In this document: positions 17,557 to 26,600 of the stretch, in pieces | Position numbering within the stretch: the stretch's first letter is position 1 | How the letters are laid out: every line of letters begins with the position of its first letter | Source of the DNA: JADJNY01 sp046349615 | GTDB taxonomy: Bacteria; Planctomycetota; UBA1135; GCA-002686595 | Assembly: GCA_046349615.1 (NCBI GenBank) | Contig: JAXMBZ010000004.1 | Span: 62,001 to 126,000 of the forward strand | Direction of reading: 5' to 3' | DNA: 64,000 bases | Notes under the pieces: generated by a model | The model's input: only the letters and a program-made list of their open reading frames with translations | Database searches by the model: none | Told to the model about the DNA's origin: nothing | Program-made: the position numbers and the translations under genes

Positions 17557-17602
17557 GCGCGCGGGGCGAGCCCGCGCGCACCCGGCGGGGTCCGACGCCG
17601 GG
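17557..17602 (-). terminator. Two tandem GC hairpins between tsaE and the TolC-like gene
   Basis: A perfect 9-bp inverted repeat (arms 17557-17565 and 17571-17579, 5-base loop) is followed by a perfect 7-bp one (17581-17587 and 17596-17602, 8-base loop). They fill the 123-base gap after the tsaE stop, read on the minus strand. There is no T-tract, so they could be a factor-assisted terminator for the uvrA-tsaE operon or an attenuator ahead of the TolC-like gene. Confidence 0.45.
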
Positions 17603-17636
17603 CGCGCGCACTGCGCGGACCGCGGCGGGAGGTTTC

Positions 17637-18161
17637 TCATCCCCGGTCGACGACTTCGAGGTCGCCGTGGAGCGCGCGCGCGCGCCGGCCGAGCTCCGTG
17701 AGCGCGCCCGCGAGCGCGGCGGTCCGCTCGGACGCGCCGGCGACGCGGAGGACGAGCTCGCGCGTCTCGGGTCCCGCGTGCTCGAGGCGGAGCGCGAGGC
17801 GTTCGGGCGGGAGGAGCTCGGCGATGCGATCGGCCCACTCGATCACGGTGACCCCGTCGGCGGGGAGCGCCTCGAGTCCCCCATCGGCGAGGAACGCGCG
17901 CTCGCGCCCTTCCATCCACGCGTCGAGGTGCGCGAGCGGCATGCGCCCTGTGTACGTCTGCAGGAGTGCATACGTCGGGCTCGAGACCCGGTCCTCGACG
18001 TCGAGCCCGCGCGCGAGCCCACGCACGAAGCAGGTCTTGCCGCTGCCGAGTTCGCCGTCGAGCGTCACGAGCGCGCCCGGCTCGAGCGCGCGCCCGAGCG
18101 CCTCGCCGACGGCCTCCGTCGCGGCCGCGGAGCGCGAGCGCAGATGGAGCTCACGCACCAT
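17637..18161 (-). CDS. tsaE: tRNA N6-threonylcarbamoyladenosine biosynthesis ATPase TsaE
   Basis: P-loop ATPase that works with TsaB and TsaD to make t6A37 on ANN-decoding tRNAs. The Walker A motif GELGSGKTCFVRGLA is at about residues 36-50. It is followed by SSPTYALLQTYTG, HLDAW and VTVIEWADRIAELLP, all diagnostic for TsaE. The 174 residues are slightly longer than the usual 150 because of the C-terminal tail. It overlaps the end of thiL by 11 bases and is the last gene of the uvrA-led operon. tsaB and tsaD are not in the window. Confidence 0.95.
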   Translation of the reverse strand: MVRELHLRSRSAAATEAVGEALGRALEPGALVTLDGELGSGKTCFVRGLARGLDVEDRVSSPTYALLQTYTGRMPLAHLDAWMEGRERAFLADGGLEALPADGVTVIEWADRIAELLPPERLALRLEHAGPETRELVLRVAGASERTAALAGALTELGRRARALHGDLEVVDRG

Positions 18162-19062
18162 GCTCGTACCCTCCGCGCGCGTGCGTCCAGCGCTCGCGGC
18201 GTCCGTCGGCCCAGACGAGCACGAGCCCTTCGCCGCGCACCACGCGCCCGACGACGCGGGCTCCGAGCGAGCGCGCGGCCCGTTCCGCCGCCGCGGGCGG
18301 GAGCGTCGCGAGGAGCTCGTGGTCCTCGCCGTCGTGGAGCGCGTGGTCGAGCGGTGCTCGGCCGGTCAGGCGCGCGCGGCGGCGCGCGTCGGCGTGCACG
18401 GGGACGCGCGCGAGCTCGAGCTCGATCGCGACGCCCGCGGCGCGCGCGAGCCGGAACGAGTCCCACGCGAGACCGTCGCTGACGTCCATCAGCGCGGTCG
18501 CGCCGGCGCGCGCGAGCGCGCGGCCTTCCGCGAGGCGCGGCTGGATCGCGAGGTGGCGCCCGAGGAGGCTGCCCCCCACCGCGCCGGTGAGCACGACCGC
18601 CTGTCCGACACGCGCGCGCGCTCGACCCGGCGGCGCGCCGGAGCCCGTGAACACGCCGAGCGCCGTCACGGAGACGACCGTCGGTCCGCGCGTCGACGAG
18701 AGGTCGCCGCCGACGAGGTCCGCGCCGTGCTCGCGCGCCGCCGCGCGCACGCCCGCGAGCACGCCGCGCAGCCAGCGCTCGTCCTTCGCGCGCGGCGCGG
18801 CGACCGTGCACGTGAGCGCGCGCGGCAGCGCCGCGGTCGCCGCGAGGTCCGAGAGCGCGCGGCACGCGGCCTTGCGCCCGACGGCGCGCGGAGACGCGCG
18901 CTCGTCCCAGTGGACGCCCTCGACGACCTGATCGGCGCACACGACGGGCCGCCCGGGCAGCGCGTCGAGCACCGCCGCGTCGTGCCCGCGGCTCCCCGCG
19001 AGGCCGCGCGGACGGGGCGTGCGGGCGAGCCAACGGTGCAGGGCGTCCTCGGACCAGCTCAT
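18151..19062 (-). CDS. thiL: Thiamine-monophosphate kinase
   Basis: Phosphorylates thiamine monophosphate to the diphosphate coenzyme with ATP, in the cytosol. Motifs in order: GHDAAVLDALPG, ADQVVEGVHW (family DxxVEGVHF), GRKAACRALSDLAATAALP, GADLVGGDLSST, LMDVSDGLAWD and LHDGEDHELLA. It belongs to the PurM-like kinase fold, and the 303-residue length is normal. ATG at 19062 is 9 bases after the thiE/tenI-like gene, so both should be on one message. This gives two consecutive thiamine genes inside a repair-gene operon. Confidence 0.95.
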   Translation of the reverse strand: MSWSEDALHRWLARTPRPRGLAGSRGHDAAVLDALPGRPVVCADQVVEGVHWDERASPRAVGRKAACRALSDLAATAALPRALTCTVAAPRAKDERWLRGVLAGVRAAAREHGADLVGGDLSSTRGPTVVSVTALGVFTGSGAPPGRARARVGQAVVLTGAVGGSLLGRHLAIQPRLAEGRALARAGATALMDVSDGLAWDSFRLARAAGVAIELELARVPVHADARRRARLTGRAPLDHALHDGEDHELLATLPPAAAERAARSLGARVVGRVVRGEGLVLVWADGRRERWTHARGGYEHGA

Positions 19063-19071
19063 GCGCGCACT

Positions 19072-19725
19072 CTAACGCGCCGTCGCGTCGAGGAGCGCGC
19101 GCGCCGCGGCCTCGGGATCCGCCGCCTCGAGGAGCGCGCCGCGGACCGCGACGCCGCGCGCGCCGAGCGCGAGGACCTCGCGCGCGTTCTGTGCTCGAAT
19201 TCCGCCGAGCGCCCACACGGGGACGGGCGCACGCGCGAGCTCCCGCGCGAAGCCGGCGAGGCCGAGCGGCTCCTTCCATCCGCGCTTGCTCGGCGTGTCG
19301 AACACGGGGCCGAGGACGAGGTAGTCGCTCGCTGCCCAGGGCTCGAGTTCGTCGCCCGCGTGGGCCGAGAACCCGAGCGCGACTTCGGCTCCGACGACGC
19401 GGCGCGCCTCCGACGGCGGGAGCGAGCGGAACCCGAGGTGCACTCCGTCCGCGCGCGCCGCGTGCGCGAGGTGCGCGCGGTCGTGGAGGCCGAGCCAGGC
19501 CTTTTCACGCGTGTCGAGTCCCGGCGTCTCACGCGCGTCGAGCCGCGCGCGCAGCGCGAGCGCGAGCTCGAGCACCGCGCGGTCGGAGAGCCCGGGCTCG
19601 CGCACGAGCACGGAGTCGAGTCCCGCGGCGATCGCGCGCGACGCGGAGTGCAGGAAGCGCTCGACGTGCGCGGGCTCGAGCGTGCCCGGCGTCAACGCGA
19701 CGAGGCGCGAGGGCAGGCGCTTCAT
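19072..19725 (-). CDS. ThiE/TenI-family thiamine phosphate synthase-like protein
   Basis: A 217-residue TIM-barrel protein of the ThiE/TenI family. Recognisable pieces are ADGVHLGFRSLPPSEAR, VALGFSAH, SDYLVLGPVFDTPSKRG and VPVWALGGIRAQNAREV, which form the phosphate and thiazole-binding loops. The N-terminal pyrophosphate-contact motif of true ThiE (LREK type) reads LVREPGLSD here, so the lysine is replaced. That leaves open a TenI-like role instead of condensation of HMP-PP with thiazole phosphate. It begins by ATGA overlap with the helicase-partner gene and is followed by thiL, which supports a thiamine role. Confidence 0.82.
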   Translation of the reverse strand: MKRLPSRLVALTPGTLEPAHVERFLHSASRAIAAGLDSVLVREPGLSDRAVLELALALRARLDARETPGLDTREKAWLGLHDRAHLAHAARADGVHLGFRSLPPSEARRVVGAEVALGFSAHAGDELEPWAASDYLVLGPVFDTPSKRGWKEPLGLAGFARELARAPVPVWALGGIRAQNAREVLALGARGVAVRGALLEAADPEAAARALLDATAR

Positions 19726-21917
19726 CCGCCGTCTTCGAGCTCGACGAGGTAGCCGAGCTCGCGCAGGAGCGACTGCGTGCGCCGCAGCGTCGCGTTCGAC
19801 TTCATCTGCACGCGCGTCTCGTCGAGGACGGTGCGCACGTGCGGGCGAACGCCGGGATCGAGCTGGAACTTGCGCAGGAGTTCGGGGTTCTCGCCGCGCA
19901 CGACGTGGTCCTTGCCCAGCGTCAGCATCCCCGCGCGCACCGCCCAGTCGCGCACGGAATAGAGCACGTTCTGCGGCACCGGCGTGCGCGAGTGGCGCTC
20001 GAGGACGGAGAGGATGCGGCGCAGGTACATCCCTTCCGAGAGCGCGCGATGCACGCTCTTCTCGCTGACCTTGAAGTGGAGCACGCTCCCCTGCCGGACG
20101 CGCGCGGAGAACCGATCGAGGTCGTGGATCAGCTCCGCGTCGTCGCCGGTCGGGAAGAGCACGATCTCGAAGTCGGGCGTGACGACGAGGCTGCCGACGA
20201 GCGGTGCGCCCTCCGGCGTGTCGTCGACGACGCCGAGCACGCGCGCGCCCGTGCGCGTCAGGCGCAACGCGACGGGGCGCCCCGCCTTGTCGTAGCCGAG
20301 GTCGACGATGCCGAGCAGGTGCAGGCGCTGGCGCACCCACGCGACGAGGTTCCACGCCATGCGCTGGATGTCCTCCATCGGGACGTGGCTCTTGCCCTGG
20401 AAGCGTGCGGCGAAGTGCTCCTCGACCTCGTGCTCGTCCACGTTGCAGAGGTACGTGTTGCGCGCGAGGAACGGCACGTACATGAGGTCGTACCAGACCT
20501 GCGGCTCGACGCGCTTCAGGAGGCGCATCAGGATGCGGCGCATGCGCGTCTGGTGGTACGGCTCGCCGGCGAAGTCGCGCTCCTCGATCGCGTGGTCGAG
20601 CAGGCTCTTCAACTTCTCGTCGAGGTCCTTCGTCTCGAACTCGCGGCCCGCGGCGGTCAGCGTGAACGTGCGCTCGCCCGTGGACTCGATCAAGTGCTCG
20701 TGACGCGCGAAGGAGTAGATGAACTGGAGGATCGCGTCGCGCGGGAGTTCGCGCCCCGGGTTCTTGATCATCTCCTCCTGGATGCGCTTCTCCGTCGTCT
20801 TGAAGATCTCGCCGCGCACCGTGAAGCGCACGTCGTGATCGAGGATGTAGCCGACGAAACGCGAGATGTTCGACGCGAGGTCGACGCCGAGCGCGACCTC
20901 TTCGTGCGGACGGTCGGGGTCGCCGGGCACGGCGACGCGGCGAAGGTAGGCGAGCGCGACCTCGTTGAAGACGAGCAGGGTCTCGTCGGCGTGGTGGATG
21001 CCGTGCCGGCCGAGCTCCCAGCGCTCGACGGTGCCGACGAGCGACTCCTCGAGCTGCGCGGCCCAGCGCCGACCGTCCCACGCGAGACCGGTGTCGAGGC
21101 GTTCGAAGAGGTTGCGCGGGAGGATGCCGCCGAACTCCATGATCGCCTTGACGACGAGCTGGCGCAGGCCGTCGGGGAGGCGCTCGACGCGCGCGACCGC
21201 GGCCGCCTCGTTCGAGTACATCTTGTAGAGCTCGCGCTGGCGCGCCGCGGGCGTCCGCGCGGCGCGCACGGGATCCTCGTAGAGCCGGTCGAGGTGTCCG
21301 CGCAGCGTGAACGCGTCGAAGATCCCGCGCTTCTTCGCGCGGCGGCGGCGGAGGATCGACTCGGCGAGGTCCCACGGGACGCACCACGCGCGCGAGCCCC
21401 AGTCGTGAAGTCCGTTCGCGCGCGATTCGCAGAGGAAACCGGAGCGCGCGAGCGCGGCGAGCGCGGCCTCGAGGTCGTACTGCGAGCAGTGCGCGAGCGC
21501 GCGCGCGTTCGCGAGCTCGAGCAGCGTCGCCTGGTGCCGCGGCGCGTCCAAGAGCACGTCGAGCACGAGCCCGAGGCGCTTCCCGAGCGCTTCGACGCGC
21601 GCTTCGAGCATTCCCGCGTCGTTCATCCAGTCGTGCACCTGTTTGCGGACGACGGCGGGCTCCGCGGGGATCGGCACGGTCCGCGCGCCGTTCCACGTGC
21701 GCCAGAGCTCCGGCAGGTCGACGTCGGGCACCGCAGCGAGCGCGTCGACGAGCCGCAGGCGGTTCGCACGCGGCCCCGCCGCGCCGTTCGAGTTGCTCGG
21801 GCTCCCGGCGCTCGCCGCGGAGGACGCGGGCGGGGTCGCGGGGCGCGCTCCGGCCTCGGGGGTCGCGGAGGGCGCGGTCTCGCCGCGGCCGTTCTTGTCG
21901 CTGTCGTGCGGGCTCAT
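19722..21917 (-). CDS. XPB-partner protein with Helicase_C_3 (XPB/Ssl2 N-terminal-like) domain
   Basis: A 731-residue protein. The first 45 residues are Pro/Ala/Ser-rich and probably disordered. The bulk is winged-helix and helical, and the region near residues 560-660 matches the helicase-associated XPB/Ssl2 N-terminal domain: GSLVVTPDFEIVLFPTG, VLHFKVSEKSVHRALSEGM, PVPQNVLYSVRDWAVRAG. There are no Walker motifs, so it is not itself a helicase. Similar proteins sit next to XPB in actinobacteria, where they are presumed partners. The start overlaps the XPB stop and the stop overlaps the thiE-like start, each by ATGA, so translation is coupled on both sides. Role as an XPB regulator or DNA-binding partner is inferred. 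Confidence 0.85.
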   Translation of the reverse strand: MSPHDSDKNGRGETAPSATPEAGARPATPPASSAASAGSPSNSNGAAGPRANRLRLVDALAAVPDVDLPELWRTWNGARTVPIPAEPAVVRKQVHDWMNDAGMLEARVEALGKRLGLVLDVLLDAPRHQATLLELANARALAHCSQYDLEAALAALARSGFLCESRANGLHDWGSRAWCVPWDLAESILRRRRAKKRGIFDAFTLRGHLDRLYEDPVRAARTPAARQRELYKMYSNEAAAVARVERLPDGLRQLVVKAIMEFGGILPRNLFERLDTGLAWDGRRWAAQLEESLVGTVERWELGRHGIHHADETLLVFNEVALAYLRRVAVPGDPDRPHEEVALGVDLASNISRFVGYILDHDVRFTVRGEIFKTTEKRIQEEMIKNPGRELPRDAILQFIYSFARHEHLIESTGERTFTLTAAGREFETKDLDEKLKSLLDHAIEERDFAGEPYHQTRMRRILMRLLKRVEPQVWYDLMYVPFLARNTYLCNVDEHEVEEHFAARFQGKSHVPMEDIQRMAWNLVAWVRQRLHLLGIVDLGYDKAGRPVALRLTRTGARVLGVVDDTPEGAPLVGSLVVTPDFEIVLFPTGDDAELIHDLDRFSARVRQGSVLHFKVSEKSVHRALSEGMYLRRILSVLERHSRTPVPQNVLYSVRDWAVRAGMLTLGKDHVVRGENPELLRKFQLDPGVRPHVRTVLDETRVQMKSNATLRRTQSLLRELGYLVELEDGG

Positions 21918-23692
21918 CGAGTGGGAGTCGTGGGAGCGTTGGCGAGCGATTGGGCCTCGACGATCTCGTACGTGTAGCCCTGCTCGGTGAGGAAGAGCTG
22001 GCGCCGCTGCGCGAAGTCCTGGTCGCGCGAGCCCAGCGTGACGATCGAATAGAAGACGGCCGGACCGCCGTCGGACTTGGGCCGCAGGATGCGGCCGAGG
22101 CGCTGCGCCTCTTCCTGCCGCGAGCCGAACGTGCCGGAGATCTGGATCGCGACGTTCGCGTCGGGGAGATCGATCGCGAAGTTGCCGACCTTGGAGACGA
22201 TCAGGAGCGGCACCGCGCCCGACTTGAAGCCCGCGTAGAGCTTCTCGCGCTCCGCCGTGGGCGTCTTGCCCGTGATCAGCGGCGCCTGCAAGTGTCGTTG
22301 GAGCGCGTGGAGCTGCTCGATGTACTGCCCGATGACGAGGATGTGGCTCCCCTTGTGCAGGAGGACGAGCTTGTCGATCACGCCGAACTTCGCGGGGTTC
22401 TCGCTCGCGATGCGGAACTTCGCGCGCGCGTCCGCCGCGGCGTAGAGCGTACGGAGCGCGCCGTCGAGCGGCACGCGGACCTCGACGCAGCGCGCCGTCG
22501 CGATGAAGCCCTGGCTCTCGAGCACCTTCCACGGCACGTCGTAGCGTTTCGGACCGATCAGGCAGAAGACCTCGTCTTCCTTGTGGTCCTCGCGCACGAG
22601 CGTCGCGGTCAGGCCGAGCCGGCGGCGCGCCTGGAGATCGGCGGTCACGCGGAAGACCGGCGCCGGCAGGAGGTGGACTTCGTCGTACACGACGAGCCCC
22701 CAGTTCTCGCGGCCGAAGAGCGTGAAGTGCTCGAACTCCTCCGTGCGCGAGCGGCGCCACGTCAGCATCTGGTAGGTCGTGATCGTGACGGGCGCGACGT
22801 GCTTCTCGTCGCCCGTGTATTCGGCGACGTCCTCGGGGCGCAGGCCGGTCTTGTCGAGCAGTTCCTCGCGCCACTGCCGCACCGCGACGGTGTTCGTCGT
22901 CAGCACGAGCGTCTTCGTGCCGACGAGGCTCATCACCGCCATGCCGACGACGGTCTTGCCCGCGCCGCACGGGAGCACGACGACGCCGCTGCCGCCGAGC
23001 ACGGTCCCGCCGGCGTGGAACGCGCGCGCGGCGCCTTCCTGGTACGCGCGCAGCGCGAAGGGCCGTCCTCCGCGCGTCGTCGTGCGCAGCGGGATCGCGA
23101 ACGCATCGCCCTGGATGTAGCCGCCGCGATCGTCGACGGGGAAGCCGAGCCTGATCAACGCCTGCTTGATCGCGCCGCGGTTCTCGCCGCCGACGAAGGC
23201 GCGGTTCGTGCGGTCGAGCTCGACGAGCTCGCGCACGCTCTTGTGGCCGAGCACCTCCGCGAGCGCGTCGCCGCGCGCCGCGACGAGCTCGTAGCGCGCG
23301 GAGGCGCCTTCGCCCTCGCGCTTCTCGAGGCGCAGGAGCCCGTAGCGCTCGATCCAGCCGCGGATCTCCGTCACGACGTTGCGCGGGACGGGCACGCACG
23401 CGAACTCCTCGAGCGTCGCTTCGATCTTCTCGGCGGTGAGCCCCATCGCCGCGGCGTTCCACACCGAAATCGGCGTGATGCGGTACGTGTGGAGGTAGTC
23501 GGGGCTCTTCTCGAGCTCCGCGAAGAGCGCGATCTGGTCGCGCGCTTCGGCGAAGCGCGGGTGCTCGCGCGTCGTGGGCCGGCCTTGCGCGTCCTTGACG
23601 GGGCGGCCCTGCGCGTCGACGACGGACGTGACGGTGTGCAGCATGAGCGAGCGATCGCTCTGCACGATGAGCGGGTTGTCGGGACGCATCAT
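21914..23692 (-). CDS. XPB/Rad25-type superfamily 2 DNA repair helicase
   Basis: A 592-residue SF2 helicase of the XPB type. The N-terminal third (about 1-190) resembles the XPB damage-recognition and winged-helix region. RecA domain 1 has Walker A LPCGAGKTVVG near residue 245, TTYQMLTWRR, the DEVH box VVYDEVHLLPAP near 335 and the RED motif LGLTATLVRED near 360, which is diagnostic of XPB. Domain 2 has HILVIGQYIEQL, VSKVGNFAIDLP and motif VI QEEAQRLGRILRPK near 530. XPB opens DNA around lesions in archaeal/eukaryotic-type repair and transcription. The start codon overlaps the stop of uvrA (ATGA), strongly suggesting a shared repair role. Confidence 0.94.
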   Translation of the reverse strand: MMRPDNPLIVQSDRSLMLHTVTSVVDAQGRPVKDAQGRPTTREHPRFAEARDQIALFAELEKSPDYLHTYRITPISVWNAAAMGLTAEKIEATLEEFACVPVPRNVVTEIRGWIERYGLLRLEKREGEGASARYELVAARGDALAEVLGHKSVRELVELDRTNRAFVGGENRGAIKQALIRLGFPVDDRGGYIQGDAFAIPLRTTTRGGRPFALRAYQEGAARAFHAGGTVLGGSGVVVLPCGAGKTVVGMAVMSLVGTKTLVLTTNTVAVRQWREELLDKTGLRPEDVAEYTGDEKHVAPVTITTYQMLTWRRSRTEEFEHFTLFGRENWGLVVYDEVHLLPAPVFRVTADLQARRRLGLTATLVREDHKEDEVFCLIGPKRYDVPWKVLESQGFIATARCVEVRVPLDGALRTLYAAADARAKFRIASENPAKFGVIDKLVLLHKGSHILVIGQYIEQLHALQRHLQAPLITGKTPTAEREKLYAGFKSGAVPLLIVSKVGNFAIDLPDANVAIQISGTFGSRQEEAQRLGRILRPKSDGGPAVFYSIVTLGSRDQDFAQRRQLFLTEQGYTYEIVEAQSLANAPTTPTR

Positions 23693-26600
23693 CGGCGGAC
23701 TCCCTTCGACCCGGGACGGGCCGACGCGCGCGTGGAGGCGGACGAAGCGCGGCGTTCCCCGCGCGCGGACGCGGCCGCCGCAGGAGCGGTGGCGGCGGAG
23801 CTCGAGAACAAGAAGGGGCCGGTGATCGAGCGCGGATCGCGCGCGAGCTCGCGCGGGGCTCCTTCCGCGACGACGCGCCCGCCGGCCTCGCCGCCGTCCG
23901 GGCCGATCTCGACGAGGTGGTCGCAGAGCTCGAGCAGCCCCGTGTGGTGCTCGATCAGGACGACGGCGTTCCCCTTCGCGGCGAGGCGGTCGAGCACGCG
24001 CGCCAAGTGCACGACGTCGCTCGCCGCGAGGCCCGTCGACGGCTCGTCGAGCACGAGCACGCTGCGCGCGGCGGTCTCGGCGCGGAAGAGCTCGCTCGCG
24101 AGCTTGACGCGCTGCGCTTCGCCGCCGGAGAGCGTCGTCGAGCTCTGGCCGAGCTGCAGGTAGCCGAGGCCGACGTCACGCAGCGACTCGAGGATCGGGA
24201 CGATCGCGGGTTGGTGGGCGAAGTACTCGAGCGCCTCGTCGACGGTGAGCGCGAGCACGTCGGCGATCGACTTGCCGCGTAGCGTCACCTCGAGCACCTC
24301 GGGCGCGTAGCGCTTGCCGTCGCAGTCCTCGCACGGGAGCCAGAGGTCGGCGAGGAACTGCATCTCGACCTGCGTCGCGCCCTTCCCCTCGCACGCGGGG
24401 CAGCGGCCCTTCGTCGAGTTGAACGAGAAGCGCGCGGGTTCGAAGCCCTTCATCCGCGCCTCGGGCGTGCGCGCGAAGAGCTCGCGGATCGGCTCGAGGA
24501 GGCCCGTGTACGTCGCGGGGACGCTCGCCGGCGAGCGGCCGATCGGCGACGCGTCGACGACGACGACGCGCGTGCCCGCGTCGAAGCCCGCGAGGCGCTT
24601 CCACCGTCCGCGCGGAGCTTCGCCCTCGAGCGCGGGCACGAGAACCTCGAGCACGAGCGTCGATTTCCCCGAGCCCGACGGACCGCACACGCCCGTGACG
24701 GCGCCGAACGCGAACTCGAAGTCGACGCCCTTCAGGTTGTGGAGCCGCGCGCCCGTGAGCTTGACGCGCTCCGCGCGCGCGTCCGCCGCGGCGACGGGCC
24801 GCGCACGCTCGAGCGCGAGCTCGCCGCGCAGCGCCGCGGCCGTCTTCGAGGTCGGATGGCGCTCGAGCTCCGCGGGCGGCGCGCTCGCGACGATCTCGCC
24901 GCCCAGGCGACCCGCGCCCGGACCGAGGTCGACGATCCAGTCGGCGCGGCGCATCAGCGTCGTGTCGTGCTCGACGACGAGCAGCGTGTTGCCGCGGTCG
25001 CGCAGTTCGCACAGGGCGTCCGTCAGCTTCTCGACGTCGCGCGGGTGCAGGCCGACGGTCGGTTCGTCGAGGACGTAGCACACGCCGACGAGCTGCGATC
25101 CGAGGCTCGACGCGAGGCGCACGCGGCGCGCTTCGCCGCCCGAGAGCGTCGCGGTCCCGCGATCGAGCGTCAGGTAGCCGAGCCCGACGCGCGCGAGCAG
25201 CGCGAGGCGCGAGCGGACCTCGTGCACGACGGCGCCGACGGACTCCATCCGCGCGGCGTCGCGCTCGAGCTCGGTCGCCCAGGCGAGCGCGTCGTCGACG
25301 GAGCGGCGCGTGAGCTCGGGCAGGCGCGCCTTGCCGACGGTGACGGCCGCGGACTCGGGCCGCAGGCGCTCGCCGCGGCACGTCGAGCACGTGCGCTTCT
25401 CCATCACCGTCTCGAGGATCGCGGACCAGTCCGGGTCCTCGCTCTTCTGGTGCCACGCGTCGACGTGGCCGCAGAGCCCGGACCACGTCGCGGTGAACTG
25501 CTCCTCGATCTCGGCGTTCTCGGTCGTGCGCTCCATCTGCACGACGTACTGCGGCCGCGCGCCGACGCCGTGCGCGATCAGCGCGCGCTGGTCGTCGGTG
25601 AGGGACTTCCAGGGCTTCTCGATCGGCACTTTGTGCAGGCGCGCGACGGTGCGCAGGAGGTGCTCGTAGTAGCCCTTGCCCTTGACGAGGTAGCGCGCGA
25701 GCTTGCCGCCGATCGCGCCGTCGAACACGGAGAGCTCGGGGTGCGGGAAGAGCTTCTCCTCGGTGCACTCGACCTTCTCGCCGAGGCCGTCGCACGCGGG
25801 GCACGCGCCGACGTGCGTGTTGAACGAGAAGTGCCGCGGCTCGAGCGCGCCGTCGATCTGGAACCCGCACTCGGGGCACGTTCCGCGCGTGCCGTGCTCG
25901 CTGCGCGCGCCGCCGCTCTTCGCGACGAACGAGACGCGGCCGCCGGAGAGCGTCTCCGCGGCGTCGACGGCCTCGGCGACGCGCGCGCGCGACTCCGCGT
26001 TCACCGTCAGGCGGTCGAGCACGAGGTCGAGGCGCACGGGCTCCTCGTCCTCCTTCTTCTTCGGCAGCGTCGGCAGCGCCGCGTCGATGCGCGCTTCGAC
26101 GCCGTCGACGAGCACGCGCACGTAGCCCGCCTGCTTCCACGCGCCGACGCGCGCGGCGAACGCGGCCTGCGCGTCGATCGGGTTCTCTCGACCGGGCCCG
26201 AAGATCGGCGCGACGAGCCAGCCCGTCTCGCCCGCGTGCTGCGCGAGGAGCTTCTTCGCGACGCGCCCCGCGTCGCTCTTCTCGAGCGGACGGCCGTGCG
26301 TCGGGCAGCGCCGCACGCCCGCGCGCGCCCAGAGCACGCGCAGGTGGTCGAGGATCTCCGTCGTCGTCGCGACGGTCGAGCGCGGCGACGCCGACATGCC
26401 GCGCGCTTCGACGGCGACGGCCGGACCGAGGCCCTCGATCGTGTCGACCGGCGGGCGGTCCTTCGTGCCGAGGAACTGCCGCGCGTACGTCGAGAGCGAC
26501 TCGACGAAGCGCCGGCGGCCCTCCGTGTAGATCGTGTCGAGCGCGAGCGAGCTCTTCCCCGAGCCGGAAGGCCCCGTGATCACGGTCAACGCGCCGCGCG

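Noticed and set aside
15988..17919. Extension of the HEAT-repeat frame upstream to 17919
   Set aside because: The upstream part is out-of-frame sequence under the TolC-like gene. The lipoprotein signal peptide at ATG 15987 marks the real start.
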